Shown piece by piece: positions 34,644 to 43,213 of a DNA stretch of 64,000 bases (its first letter is position 1; each line of letters starts with the position of its first letter). The notes beneath the pieces are model-generated. The model saw only the letters and a list, made by a program, of their open reading frames with translations. It did no database searches and was not told the origin of the DNA. Both the position numbers and the translations under genes were made by a program. Origin of the DNA: Betaproteobacteria bacterium UBA5216 (lineage in GTDB: Bacteria > Pseudomonadota > Gammaproteobacteria > Burkholderiales > SG8-41); assembly GCA_002412495.1 (NCBI GenBank), contig DHVE01000118.1, positions 1 to 64,000 on the forward strand. Direction: 5' to 3'.

Positions 34644-35852
34644 TCATTTCGCGCGCGAGCGCGCCGCCGGGATCGGCGTTCGGCTCTGCAGGTATCCGCC
34701 AAAAACCAGCAGCCCTGAATTCGACAGGAACACGGTTGTGAATCCGAATGCCGTTCCCACGCTGCCGAAAAACACCGGGATCACCACGTGCGTCACGCTA
34801 CGCAGGGTTTTGTAAAGGCCAATGGCTTCGGCGATACGCCCCGCCGGCGCCAGCACATACAGCAGCGACATGATCATCGGCTGAGCGCAGCCCACGCCGA
34901 GGCCGAGCAAAAAGGCAATGAACGACAGCGCGACCGGGTTGGTAAAAAACGGCAACAGCAAATACGCCAGCGCCGCCATGAAGATGGCCGAGGTCAGTAT
35001 CGTGGCCTCGCTCAGTTTTTTTGCCAGAAACGGAATCACGGCGCGAATCACAAAGGCCGCCAGCGCCACCATGCCGAGCACGGTGCCGATGGCGGATGCG
35101 GACAACCCGACCGCATGGCCATACACCGGCATATAAAACTGGAACAAATCCTGCGCCGAGCCGATGATGCCGCCCGCGATAAATGTCGCGCGCAAGGAAG
35201 GTATGCGCCAAAGATCCATCACGCTGCGGCTCACCCCTTCTTCGCCGGCGCCGGGCTTCACGGTGCTGGACAGCACCGACCGGCGCCACCACAGCAGCGG
35301 AATCGGCAGCGCCACGAACAACGACAGCACCCAGAAAACCCGCTGGTTGCCGACATGATCGATCAGAAACCCCGTGATCAGCGGCCCGACAAAATTGGCA
35401 ATCGACCAACCCATGGTGATCAGCGCATAGTTGCGCGCGCGGTGTTGCGGCCCGCCGATGCCGCCGACGGTCGCTTCGAGCGGGATGCTGAACACGAGAT
35501 GCCCCAGACCATTCAGGAACGCCAGCACGCACAAGGCCACCATGCCAGGCGATGCCAACGGCAACAGCAGCGCCGCCAGCATCATCACGGAGCCCCAGAT
35601 CATCGGCACATACGGCGGCACGCGATCGGACAGACGCCCGATCACTATCGACAGAAACATCGGGCACAACGAGTAGAGCGCGATGATCACGCCCACCATG
35701 AACTGATTGGCGCCCAGTTCCAGCGCGAACAGCGATACCGCGACGCGGCTGCCGCCGAATCCGATCTGGCTCAATAGGGAAATCAGTACTACGAGGTAAA
35801 TCGTCATGGGTGAATACGGTTGCGCATCCAAAAATTGTTGCAATGTCCGCAC
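34644..35852 (-). CDS. Major facilitator superfamily transporter
   Basis: A protein of about 400 residues with 12 predicted membrane segments in two halves and a hydrophilic loop (SSTVKPGAGEEGVSRS) between them. The MFS signature after helix 2 is GRLSDRVPPYVP. The start is uncertain: the frame opens at GTG 35852, an ATG at 35807 (MTIYLVVLISLL) begins the first helix, and neither has an ideal ribosome site. It is the last gene after the amidohydrolase and VOC genes in one direction, so it could import or export the acid those enzymes act on. Confidence 0.85.
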   Translation of the reverse strand: MRTLQQFLDAQPYSPMTIYLVVLISLLSQIGFGGSRVAVSLFALELGANQFMVGVIIALYSLCPMFLSIVIGRLSDRVPPYVPMIWGSVMMLAALLLPLASPGMVALCVLAFLNGLGHLVFSIPLEATVGGIGGPQHRARNYALITMGWSIANFVGPLITGFLIDHVGNQRVFWVLSLFVALPIPLLWWRRSVLSSTVKPGAGEEGVSRSVMDLWRIPSLRATFIAGGIIGSAQDLFQFYMPVYGHAVGLSASAIGTVLGMVALAAFVIRAVIPFLAKKLSEATILTSAIFMAALAYLLLPFFTNPVALSFIAFLLGLGVGCAQPMIMSLLYVLAPAGRIAEAIGLYKTLRSVTHVVIPVFFGSVGTAFGFTTVFLSNSGLLVFGGYLQSRTPIPAARSRAK

Positions 35853-35872
35853 CCTCTCCCGGCCTGTCGCCC

Positions 35873-35898
35873 CCCCTCTCCCGCGAGCGGGAGAGGGG
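35873..35898. repeat. GC-rich hairpin CCCCTCTCCCGC/GCGGGAGAGGGG
   Basis: A perfect 12-bp stem (35873-35884 with 35887-35898) closed by a 2-base loop, in the gap between the VOC gene and the MFS gene. There is no T-run on either side, so it is more likely a repetitive palindrome than a classic terminator. It may separate expression of the transporter from the enzymes upstream. Confidence 0.7.
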
Positions 35899-35957
35899 TA
35901 GGGAAAGAGGGTTCGGCAGACCCAAAATGGGCGGTCGAACTCATTTCGTCAAGCGCG

Positions 35958-36896
35958 CTATACCTCAACCAATTCCAGCGCCTCGCGGCTCGGCCCCTCG
36001 ATCATCACCGCGCGTGTGTCGCCAAGCGTGTAAGTGTCTTCCAGAAACGTGACGCCTTCGCCCTTGAGTTTGACGATCCATGCGTCGAGATCGGCCACGC
36101 CAAACGCGAGGTGATCGTAGAGTTGGCCGCGCGGGCTGGCGAGGGGAGCATCACCCTGAGGGGCATACCAGGTCAGCGCGACATCACCAAAAATCACCGC
36201 CGCGCGCGGCGAGCGGAACGTGCCTTCGCGGTTTAACGCGGGCCAGGTGCGATCCGCGCCGCGCGGCACTTTGCACGTGGCTTCGGTCATCGGCACCGGG
36301 CTTTCGCGGCCCGGCATCGCCGGCGCGTTCAAATGTTTTTGGTACCAGAGTTGCGCGCAGTAGGGATCGGTTTGATACATATGCACGTGGTTAAACCGCT
36401 CGTGCGGAAAATCGCCCATGTATTCGATCAGCGCGTTATCCGGCCCCTGCATATAGGCAAAGCCGGGGCCGCCTTTGGGTTTAACGCCGTTGGCCTTGGC
36501 CTCGGCGATCTGCGCTTTCGTCAACCCCAGCATGCCGCCCAAGCCGGGCCAGGTGTCGCTGTTGATCAGCACGTATTCCGCGCCTTCTTCGGTGGTGTAG
36601 AGCGGCAGCAGTTTCACCTCGGGCCGCGTTTTAAACGTCGCCAGATGCTTGCGCACATCCGTCACATACCAGCCAAAATGCCAGATCGCACTTTGCGGCG
36701 TAATGCCCGGCGCCTTGTCCACCTTGTTAAACAGCAACATCGAATTGTTCGGCGCGGTGCGCACCTTCAACGCGGGCTCGCCGCCCCAGGTGATTTTCGA
36801 GGACGACTCGGGAAGTTGCCTGACGTAGAAGTCGATAGCGGCTTCAGGGTTAACCGAATTCAGATGCAGGTGATGGAAGGTAGGGGTGGGCAGCAT
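35958..36896 (-). CDS. VOC-superfamily protein (glyoxalase/dioxygenase fold)
   Basis: A 312-residue protein with two VOC modules. ATG 36896 (LPTPTFHHLHLNS) is chosen over an upstream in-frame TTG because AGAGAA precedes it. Candidate metal ligands are His in FHHLHLNS and FNHVHMY, Glu in LIEYMGDFP, and the YDHLAFGVADLDAW with EALELVE pair in the C-terminal module. The long insert VPMTEATCKVPRGADRTW is unusual. It lies between the amidohydrolase gene and the MFS gene, suggesting a lyase, isomerase or ring-cleavage step in one small pathway. Confidence 0.85.
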   Translation of the reverse strand: MLPTPTFHHLHLNSVNPEAAIDFYVRQLPESSSKITWGGEPALKVRTAPNNSMLLFNKVDKAPGITPQSAIWHFGWYVTDVRKHLATFKTRPEVKLLPLYTTEEGAEYVLINSDTWPGLGGMLGLTKAQIAEAKANGVKPKGGPGFAYMQGPDNALIEYMGDFPHERFNHVHMYQTDPYCAQLWYQKHLNAPAMPGRESPVPMTEATCKVPRGADRTWPALNREGTFRSPRAAVIFGDVALTWYAPQGDAPLASPRGQLYDHLAFGVADLDAWIVKLKGEGVTFLEDTYTLGDTRAVMIEGPSREALELVEV

Positions 36897-36921
36897 TTTA
36901 TTCTCTATAGCCAAACAATAA

Positions 36922-36950
36922 CCGCAGGATGGGTAGCTCCCATCCTGCGG
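36922..36950. repeat. Hairpin CCGCAGGATGGG/CCCATCCTGCGG
   Basis: A perfect 12-bp stem with a 5-base loop located between the end of the amidohydrolase gene and the start of the VOC gene. Its core GGATGGG/CCCATCC is shared with the repeat at 31175-31244. It may act as a terminator or attenuator between the two genes. Confidence 0.75.
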
Positions 36951-36955
36951 CGGGT

Positions 36956-38011
36956 TTAAACATCCAGACGATAAACCCGTGCCGCCGTGTCGCGATACAG
37001 CTTCGCTTTATCCGCTGCCGAATAATTTTGCGTGATGCGTTTCAACGCGTTCCACAACACGCAGTAACCCGTCGATTCCTTGTCCACCGGGAAATTGCTT
37101 TCCATCATGCAACGATCCGGGCCGAACAGTTCGATGCAGGTCTCGACGTACGGGCGCCACGCGGCGGCGAGTTCTTCCGACGAGGGTGGCACATCGCGCA
37201 AATGGAAATCCCAGCCGCAATAAGTCATGCCCAGCCCGCCGACCTTCACGCTGAGATGCGGAAACTGCACCAGCGCGCGCATGTTTTCGCGCCATACCTT
37301 GAACACGGCGTCGCGATCTTCGTGCGGCGCGATGCCGAGCAAGCCGCCGCAGTGATTCAAAATCACATTGGTATCCGGGAACGCCTTCAGCAGATCGGCG
37401 GTGTCGTCGAGTTGCGGATGAAACTGCCACGACTCAAAGCTCAGGCCCAGCGGCTTCAGTTGGGCGACACCCTTGCGGAACATCGGATCCATCACTTGAT
37501 GGCGCGGCGGGTGCTTGCGGCCGAACTTGGCGGCATTGCCGCTATCCCACGTCACGCCGTGGCGGATGCCACGAAAACGCCCATTGCCCGCCGCTATCTG
37601 CGCCTCGAGTACCGGGCGCGCAGCTTCGCCGAGCATCATGTCCACATGGCCGATGATGCCGGCGCACAATTTCGCCTTGCCGTAGCGGCCGCTCGCGCTC
37701 ATCGCCGCGATGCCGTTGACGAACTCGACTTCGCCCACGGGCTTCATGGCCGCCGGGCCATCGGCGCGGAACATCGAGCCGCATTCGATAAACACCGTGG
37801 CGACGATGTTATGGCCCGAATACACGTCCTCGGCAAGTTCATGGATCAGGTAACGGCCCATGTCCTTGTCCCACGCGTGGTGATGCGGGTCGATGATCGG
37901 CAGATCCGGCTCCAGCGCGGCTTCTTGCCGTTTTTTGGTCCACGCGGTACGCGCGGCATCCGTGCGAAACGTGCTGCCGCGAAATTCCTTCGATACGTCA
38001 AACTGTGCCAT
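36956..38011 (-). CDS. TIM-barrel amidohydrolase family protein (amidohydrolase 2)
   Basis: A 351-residue metal-dependent hydrolase or decarboxylase of the amidohydrolase-2 group (relatives: 2-pyrone-4,6-dicarboxylate hydrolase, aminocarboxymuconate decarboxylase). The first metal motif HxH appears as IDPHHHAWD at residues 40-48; NHCGG marks the third strand His and FGPDRCMMESNFP the final barrel Asp-like region. ATG 38011 has CAGGAG upstream. It is the first gene of amidohydrolase-VOC-MFS and divergent from the Bug gene at 38097, a likely receptor for the same substrate. Confidence 0.9.
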   Translation of the reverse strand: MAQFDVSKEFRGSTFRTDAARTAWTKKRQEAALEPDLPIIDPHHHAWDKDMGRYLIHELAEDVYSGHNIVATVFIECGSMFRADGPAAMKPVGEVEFVNGIAAMSASGRYGKAKLCAGIIGHVDMMLGEAARPVLEAQIAAGNGRFRGIRHGVTWDSGNAAKFGRKHPPRHQVMDPMFRKGVAQLKPLGLSFESWQFHPQLDDTADLLKAFPDTNVILNHCGGLLGIAPHEDRDAVFKVWRENMRALVQFPHLSVKVGGLGMTYCGWDFHLRDVPPSSEELAAAWRPYVETCIELFGPDRCMMESNFPVDKESTGYCVLWNALKRITQNYSAADKAKLYRDTAARVYRLDV

Positions 38012-38096
38012 GGGTTTTCTCCTGAATTCGAGGGTAGCGCGATTGTGTCAGAATCCACCCTGTCATAGGAACCTCACCGAGGGCATCAAGTCCAGC

Positions 38097-39065
38097 ATGT
38101 TGACGATTCGCATCACCACCGGGTTGCCCCTCGCGGCGATTTTTTTCTGTGTTACCTGCGCGGCACTGGAATATCCCGCGAAAACCGTGCGCCTGATCGT
38201 TGCCGTCGCGCCCGGTGGCGGCACGGACATTCTCAGCCGGCAGCTCGCGCGTAAACTTGGCGAGTCGTTCGGGCAACAGGTGATCGTCGATAACCGGCCG
38301 GGCGGGGGCACGGTGATCGGTTCGGATTTCGTCGCAAAATCGCCGCCCGATGGCTACACTCTGCTGATGCAAGTCAACGCACTGGCGGCCAACCAATCCC
38401 TCGTCGCCAAATTGCCCTACGACACGTTGAAGGATTTCACGCCGGTGGCGCTTATCGCTTCCACACCCAATGTGCTGGTGGTGCATCCCTCGCTGCCCGC
38501 GACAACCGTCAAGGGGTTTGTCGCGCTGGCGCGCGCGCGGCCGGGACAAATCGCCTACGCCTCCAGCGGACAGGGCGGCGCGGCGTTTCTCGCCACCGAA
38601 TTGCTGAAATTAAAGACCGGCATCAGCATGCTGCACGTGCCCTACAAAGGCACGATACCCGCGCTAACCGCCATGCTCTCCGGCGAGGCGCAATGCATGG
38701 TCGCGTCACTGCCGAGTACCATCCCCTACATCCAAGCGAAACGCGTGCGTGCGCTCGGCGTCACCAGCACGCGGCGCGCGCCCGCCACGCCGGAGATTCC
38801 CACGATGCTTGAAGCGGGCATCGCGGACTACGAATTCAGCACGTGGTACGGCCTATTCGCGCCGTCGCGCACGCCACGCGAGGCCATCAACAAACTCAAC
38901 ACCACGGTAAACGGCCTGCTCAAACAGCCGGACGTTCGCGCGCAGTTCGCGCGCGACGGACTCGATCCCATCGGCGGCACGCAGGAATCTTTCGACGATT
39001 ACTTCCGCAAGGAAGTCGAAAAACTGCGTCTGGTGATACGCGCATCGGGCGCGAAGGCCGAATAA
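38097..39065 (+). CDS. Bug/TctC-family periplasmic receptor (15)
   Basis: A 322-residue receptor. ATG 38097 begins the signal peptide (LTIRITTGLPLAAIFF, cleavage near TCAA). Landmarks are AKTVRLIVAVAPGGGTDILSR, DNRPGGGT, SPPDGYT, HVPYKGTIPALTAMLSGE and IPTMLEAGIADYE (Asp for Gly in the last turn). The 85 bp to the divergent amidohydrolase gene hold both promoters. The TauD gene follows after 61 bp but has its own operator site C, so it may be separately controlled. Confidence 0.92.
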   Translation: MLTIRITTGLPLAAIFFCVTCAALEYPAKTVRLIVAVAPGGGTDILSRQLARKLGESFGQQVIVDNRPGGGTVIGSDFVAKSPPDGYTLLMQVNALAANQSLVAKLPYDTLKDFTPVALIASTPNVLVVHPSLPATTVKGFVALARARPGQIAYASSGQGGAAFLATELLKLKTGISMLHVPYKGTIPALTAMLSGEAQCMVASLPSTIPYIQAKRVRALGVTSTRRAPATPEIPTMLEAGIADYEFSTWYGLFAPSRTPREAINKLNTTVNGLLKQPDVRAQFARDGLDPIGGTQESFDDYFRKEVEKLRLVIRASGAKAE

Positions 39066-39072
39066 CGAACAA

Positions 39073-39098
39073 AAATAACTGTTTATAAACAATTAGTT
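39073..39098 (+). promoter_or_regulatory. Operator-like palindrome, site C (upstream of TauD 2)
   Basis: The best of the seven sites: AAATAACTGTTTA (39073-39085) and, on the other strand, AACTAATTGTTTA (39098-39086) agree at 11 of 13 positions and meet at GTTTA/TAAAC. It lies between the Bug stop and the TauD start, 29 bp before the ATG and just ahead of its ribosome site. Confidence 0.7.
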
Positions 39099-39126
39099 AA
39101 ACAATCTTCTCTCCAAGAGGTCAACC

Positions 39127-39972
39127 ATGCAAATCACCCACACTCCCAACGTCATCGGCGCGCACATCACCGACGTCGATCTCGCGCGCGTGACCGACGC
39201 CGAATTCGCGGGCATTGAAAGCACCTTCAACGAGCGTGGCGTGATCTGCATCCGCCAGCAAAATCTCAGCGAACAACAATTGATCGCCTTCGCGCGGCGC
39301 TTTGGCAGCGTGGCGCCGCATTTCTTGAAGCACTACACGCATCCGGATCATCCGGAAATTCTTTACATCTCCAACATCCAGGAAAACGGCAAGGACATCG
39401 GCCACTCGGATGCCGGCAGCGTGTGGCACACGGATATGTCGTACACCGACAAACCGCCACGCGCAACGCTGCTCTACGCACTGGAAGTGCCGACGGAAAA
39501 TGGCAAGGCACTTGGCAATACACTTTTCTCTTGCGCGGCGGCGGCCTACGACAGCCTGCCCGACGCGACCAAGCAGCGCATCGCGAATTTACGCGCGATA
39601 CATCAGGTGGCGGGACGCCGCGCGAAGACTGGCACCGGCCAACAGGATCAGGCGCTGCGCCGCGAGCAGCCCGCGGTGATACACCCGGTGGCACGCACCC
39701 ACCCGATCACGCGGCGCAAGTGTCTGTATGTCAGCAAGGGCGAATGCGAAGGCATCGAAGGCATGGCGCAAGACGAGGCGCTGGCGCTGATCGACGAACT
39801 CGCCGACCGCACCGTCGAAGAACGTTTTCGCTACACGCACCACTGGCAGCCGCGCGACCTGCTAATGTGGGACAACTGCACCGTGCAGCATCTGGCGTCA
39901 TTTGACTACAAATGGCCGCAGCACCGGCGGTTGATGCATCGCGTGACGGTGGGCGGCAGCGCGACGTTCTGA
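39127..39972 (+). CDS. TauD/TfdA-family Fe(II)/2-oxoglutarate dioxygenase (2)
   Basis: A 281-residue dioxygenase with AAGAGG before its ATG. Iron ligands are His101 and Asp103 in VWHTDMSY and the distal His in CTVQHLASFDY; Arg in HRVTVGG should grip 2-oxoglutarate. It shares the fold but little close sequence with the copy at 25017-25862. It follows a Bug gene and the operator site C and converges with the next Bug gene. The substrate is unknown; sulfonates and phenoxy or other organic acids are the common ones. Confidence 0.93.
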   Translation: MQITHTPNVIGAHITDVDLARVTDAEFAGIESTFNERGVICIRQQNLSEQQLIAFARRFGSVAPHFLKHYTHPDHPEILYISNIQENGKDIGHSDAGSVWHTDMSYTDKPPRATLLYALEVPTENGKALGNTLFSCAAAAYDSLPDATKQRIANLRAIHQVAGRRAKTGTGQQDQALRREQPAVIHPVARTHPITRRKCLYVSKGECEGIEGMAQDEALALIDELADRTVEERFRYTHHWQPRDLLMWDNCTVQHLASFDYKWPQHRRLMHRVTVGGSATF

Positions 39973-39980
39973 TTCGCTGC

Positions 39981-41042
39981 TTATTCGGGTTTTATACCCG
40001 CCACCTGCAACAGCTTCACTGTGAGATCAATCTCGCGCGCGATCGTCGTCGCAAATTGTTCCGGCGTGCCGGATTGCGACTCCATGCCCTGTTTTTGAAA
40101 CGCCTCTTTCACGTCGGGCATCTGCACGCTTTTCGCGAGCGCGCCGTTCAGGCGCGCGACGATGGCCTTGGGCACGGCCGCCGGCAAGCTGATGCCGTAC
40201 CACGCCGCATACTCATAGCCGCTCAGGCCCGATTCATCAAGCGTGGGCACCTGCTGCAATGACGACACGCGCTTCAAACTGGTAACCGCCAGCGCACGCA
40301 CCCGGCCCGCCTCAATCAGCGGCAGCACGCTCGCCATGCTCGGCAGGCTCAATTGCGTTTGCCCCGCCGCCACCGCGATCACCGCTTCGCCCGAGCCTTT
40401 GTACGGCACGTGCAGAATGTTGACCTTGGTGCGCAGGTTGAACAACTCCCCCGCCAGATGATTGGCGCTGCCGACTCCCGGCGAGCCGGTGCTTAACTTG
40501 CCCGGCTGCTCGCGCGCGAGCGCGATCAACTCCTTCACGCTTTTCACCGGCACGGCCGGATGCACCACCAGCGCGAACGGCCCCATCGCCAGTTGCGACA
40601 CCGCCGCGAAATCGCGCTTCAGATCGTAGGGAAGGTTTTTGCGCAACGCGGATTGAATTGCGGTGGAGGTCGGTATCAGGAGCAACGTGTAGCCATCGGG
40701 CGCGGATGTGGCGACCCGCTCGGTGGCCATCGCGGTGGTGGCGCCAGGGCGGTTTTCCACCACCACCGGCTGGCCGAATTGCTCCGCGAGTTTTTGCCCG
40801 ATCAAGCGCGCGGTGAAATCCACTGCGCCGCCGGGGGTGTAACCGACGACGATGCGTAATGGTTTGGTGGGATAAGTTTGCGCCTGCGCGCTCGATGGAA
40901 GCATGCAAGCTGCAATAAACCAAAACAAGGCAGCGTGGGTGGAGCGCAGCGCAACCCACCAACGTAGGCACACCCGGGATCGGTGGGTCAAGGCGCAAGC
41001 CCCGCGCCTAATCCACCCTGCCAAACCCGTGTCACGGCTCAT
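39981..41042 (-). CDS. Bug/TctC-family periplasmic receptor (16) with a repeat in its 5' end
   Basis: The mature receptor is normal: TKPLRIVVGYTPGGAVDFTAR, ENRPGATT, SAPDGYT, HVPYKGSGEAVIAVAAGQ and VPTLDESGLSGYE. The N-terminus is odd: ATG 41042 overlaps the stop of the enolase-family gene (ATGA) and gives about 26 polar residues before the hydrophobic stretch AALFWFIAACML, cleaved near SAQAQ. Part of this leader is encoded by a GGTGGGTT-type palindromic repeat (40935-41018). A GTG at 40973 is the alternative start. The 353-residue length from 41042 is about 30 above the usual. Confidence 0.85.
   Translation of the reverse strand: MSRDTGLAGWIRRGACALTHRSRVCLRWWVALRSTHAALFWFIAACMLPSSAQAQTYPTKPLRIVVGYTPGGAVDFTARLIGQKLAEQFGQPVVVENRPGATTAMATERVATSAPDGYTLLLIPTSTAIQSALRKNLPYDLKRDFAAVSQLAMGPFALVVHPAVPVKSVKELIALAREQPGKLSTGSPGVGSANHLAGELFNLRTKVNILHVPYKGSGEAVIAVAAGQTQLSLPSMASVLPLIEAGRVRALAVTSLKRVSSLQQVPTLDESGLSGYEYAAWYGISLPAAVPKAIVARLNGALAKSVQMPDVKEAFQKQGMESQSGTPEQFATTIAREIDLTVKLLQVAGIKPE
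40935..41018. repeat. Two GGTGGGT-type palindromes inside a coding 5' end
   Basis: GTGGGT...ACCCAC (40936-40959) brackets a GAGCGCAGCGC core, and a second palindrome, GGTGGGT with GGCGC inside it, answered by GCGCC and ATCCACCC, runs 40982-41018. These are typical dispersed repeat units of betaproteobacterial intergenic DNA, here read through in frame by the Bug gene. Confidence 0.65.
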
Positions 41043-42169
41043 ACGTAACACGGTCCCGCGATCCCCGGCCATTTCGCAAACATCGATTCATCCACTTCAA
41101 ACCCCAGCCCCGGCGCTTCCGAGGGTTCGATATAGCCATCGACGACTTGCGGATAGCCGCTGCACAAGTCATCGCGAAACGGATTAAACGCCGCGCCATC
41201 GGCCTCATAAATCAGCGCGTTCGAGGTGGCGCACAACAGATGCACGCATGCCGCCGAATCAATGGCGCTCATGCCCACGTGCGGCGCGAACGCGCGGCGG
41301 AATGCCGCCGCGAGATCGGCGATTTTTTTGCATTCGGTGATGCCGCCGGCCTTGCACGGGTCGGGCTGTATCACGTCCACCGCTTTGGTTTCCAACAGTT
41401 GCCGCGCCTGATAACGCAGAAAATGATTTTCGCCGCCCGCGAGCGGCACGTGCGTGCGCGCGTTAAAGTGCGCGTAGTCGGCGATGGCGTCCGGTGCAAA
41501 TGGTTCTTCGATCCAGAACACTTTGCATTCCTCGAAACCCGGCAACGCGCGCTGCAAATCCAGAAAGGAATAACGCGTGTTGATGTCCACCGCAATATCG
41601 ATGCCGTCACCCAGACCCTTGCGCACGGCGCGCACGCGTTCCAGGTCGTTTTTGACACTGTCGCCCATGCGCAGCTTGATCGCGGTGAAACCCTTATCGA
41701 CAAAACTTTGCGCTTCTTCTAGCAGCGCCTGCGGCGGCTTGAAGCCCATGCACACGCCGCCCGCGTAGGCGCGCGTTTTCTTGCGCGCGCCGCCGAGTAG
41801 CCGATACACCGGCTGCTTCAGCGCCTTGCCGCGCACATCCCACAGCGCGACATCCACGCCCGAAAGTGCCTTGTAGAGCGCGTTGCCCGGCCCGTGAGTT
41901 TGCCCCTGCTTGAGATAAATGCGGTTCCAAATTTCCTCGACTTCCATCGCATTGCAGCCGACAACAATCGGCGCGAGATTCTGGTTCACCAGATCGGCCA
42001 CCAGCGTGGGCGCCAGTGCGTGATGCGCCTCGCCGTAGCCCGTGATGCCGTCTTCGGTTTTCACGCGCACAATCACGGTGTCTTTTTTGATCGGCTGCCC
42101 CACGCCGCGGCGCGGCGCGTTTTCCAGTTTGAACGACAACGCAAACGCTTTGACTTCGGTGATTTTCAT
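41039..42169 (-). CDS. Mandelate racemase/muconate lactonizing enzyme-type enolase
   Basis: A 376-residue enolase-superfamily enzyme, which abstracts a proton next to a carboxylate. Metal ligands are Asp195 in AVDIN, Glu221 in WIEEP and Glu247 in GGENH; the base candidates are Lys165 in IKLRMG and His297 in APHVGM. Acid-sugar dehydratases, mandelate racemase and cycloisomerases share this layout, so the substrate is open. Its stop overlaps the start of the Bug gene by 4 bp, a strong sign of a receptor-enzyme operon. Site D ends 9 bp before its ATG. Confidence 0.92.
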   Translation of the reverse strand: MKITEVKAFALSFKLENAPRRGVGQPIKKDTVIVRVKTEDGITGYGEAHHALAPTLVADLVNQNLAPIVVGCNAMEVEEIWNRIYLKQGQTHGPGNALYKALSGVDVALWDVRGKALKQPVYRLLGGARKKTRAYAGGVCMGFKPPQALLEEAQSFVDKGFTAIKLRMGDSVKNDLERVRAVRKGLGDGIDIAVDINTRYSFLDLQRALPGFEECKVFWIEEPFAPDAIADYAHFNARTHVPLAGGENHFLRYQARQLLETKAVDVIQPDPCKAGGITECKKIADLAAAFRRAFAPHVGMSAIDSAACVHLLCATSNALIYEADGAAFNPFRDDLCSGYPQVVDGYIEPSEAPGLGFEVDESMFAKWPGIAGPCYV

Positions 42170-42177
42170 TCTGATAT

Positions 42178-42203
42178 AAGTGTTTGTTTTAAAATTACTT
42201 TTT
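42178..42203 (-). promoter_or_regulatory. Operator-like palindrome, site D (upstream of the enolase-family gene)
   Basis: The left half AAGTGTTTGTTTT (42178-42190) fits the shared half-site; the right half AAGTAATTTT is recognisable only with a shift of about two bases. It lies immediately upstream of the start codon at 42169, in the only AT-rich part of this gap. Confidence 0.5.
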
Positions 42204-42418
42204 CAACAATCCGGCCCGCGCCGATGCCAAAGCATTATGTGCCCGACAGGACATGCGTTGCAACCGGCCGTGTGCGCAAGCCCGCACCCTGCCGTAACGC
42301 ACGGCCTGATCCTTAAAGGGCCTTGCGTGTAGAATCATGCCGCCCGTTCAGCCAATCCGGGTTGCAAATCCGGGCCACCCATCGCGGCTAATTTTTCGAT
42401 ACCCCATCTGGAGATCTC

Positions 42419-43213
42419 ATGAACGCACCGCACGAACTCAAATCCGCCCCCAAGATCAACTGCTCGCCCGAGGAATGGGAAGCGCGCGTCGATCTCGCCT
42501 GCGCATTTCGCGCGGTGTCCGCGATGGGCTGGCACCACAGCCTGATCTATAACCATCTGTCGATGCGCGTGCCGGGCACCCAGTCGCACTTCCTCATCAA
42601 CCCGTTTGGCCTGCTCTACACCGAAATCACGGCGTCGAATCTGCTGAAAGTCGATATCGACGGTAACAAGCTCGTCCCCTCGCCGCACCCCATGCTGATG
42701 GCTGGATTCGTGGTGCACCGCTCGATCCACATGGCACGGCATGATGCCAATGCGGTGATTCACACACACTCCAAGGCGGGCGTGGCGGTGTCTTGCCAAA
42801 AGCAGGGGCTGTTGCCGATCAACCTGGGTTCCATGAACCTGAATGACAAGATCGCCTATTACGATTGCCAGGGCGTCACCAACGAAGCCGACGAAAGTGA
42901 TGACATCGCGCGCGCGCTGGGCAACAAGAACGTGGCCATACTGCGCAACCACGGCCTGTTGACCTGCGGCCCGACCATGGGCCATGCGTTCAACCACATG
43001 CGCCGGCTGGAAATGGCGTGCGAAACCCAGGTCATGGCCCAGGCGGGCGGCGCGGAACTGATCTTCCCGCCGATGGCCGTGGTGCAAAAGACCACGCAAC
43101 AAATGACGCAAATCGTGCAAAAGGACGAGAAGAACGCCGACGACGGCCCGGCCATTCTGTGGGCCGCGGTGCGCCGCTGGATGACACAACTCGATCCCGG
43201 CTACATGGATTGA
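42419..43213 (+). CDS. Class II aldolase/adducin family protein
   Basis: A 264-residue zinc-dependent class II aldolase-type protein (relatives: fuculose-phosphate aldolase, ribulose-phosphate epimerase, sugar-acid decarboxylases). Metal-site residues are His115 and His117 in VIHTHSKAG and the later His in ILRNHGLLTCG; an acid in INPFGLLYTEI is the usual Glu position. It heads a four-gene run with three Bug genes; its TGA overlaps the first Bug ATG by one base, so the products are probably made together. Confidence 0.9.
   Translation: MNAPHELKSAPKINCSPEEWEARVDLACAFRAVSAMGWHHSLIYNHLSMRVPGTQSHFLINPFGLLYTEITASNLLKVDIDGNKLVPSPHPMLMAGFVVHRSIHMARHDANAVIHTHSKAGVAVSCQKQGLLPINLGSMNLNDKIAYYDCQGVTNEADESDDIARALGNKNVAILRNHGLLTCGPTMGHAFNHMRRLEMACETQVMAQAGGAELIFPPMAVVQKTTQQMTQIVQKDEKNADDGPAILWAAVRRWMTQLDPGYMD

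Noticed and set aside
34788..35777. A 329-codon plus-strand frame rich in Gln, His and Arg
   Set aside because: It lies antisense to the MFS transporter gene and has the low-complexity look of a shadow; no ribosome site or domain.
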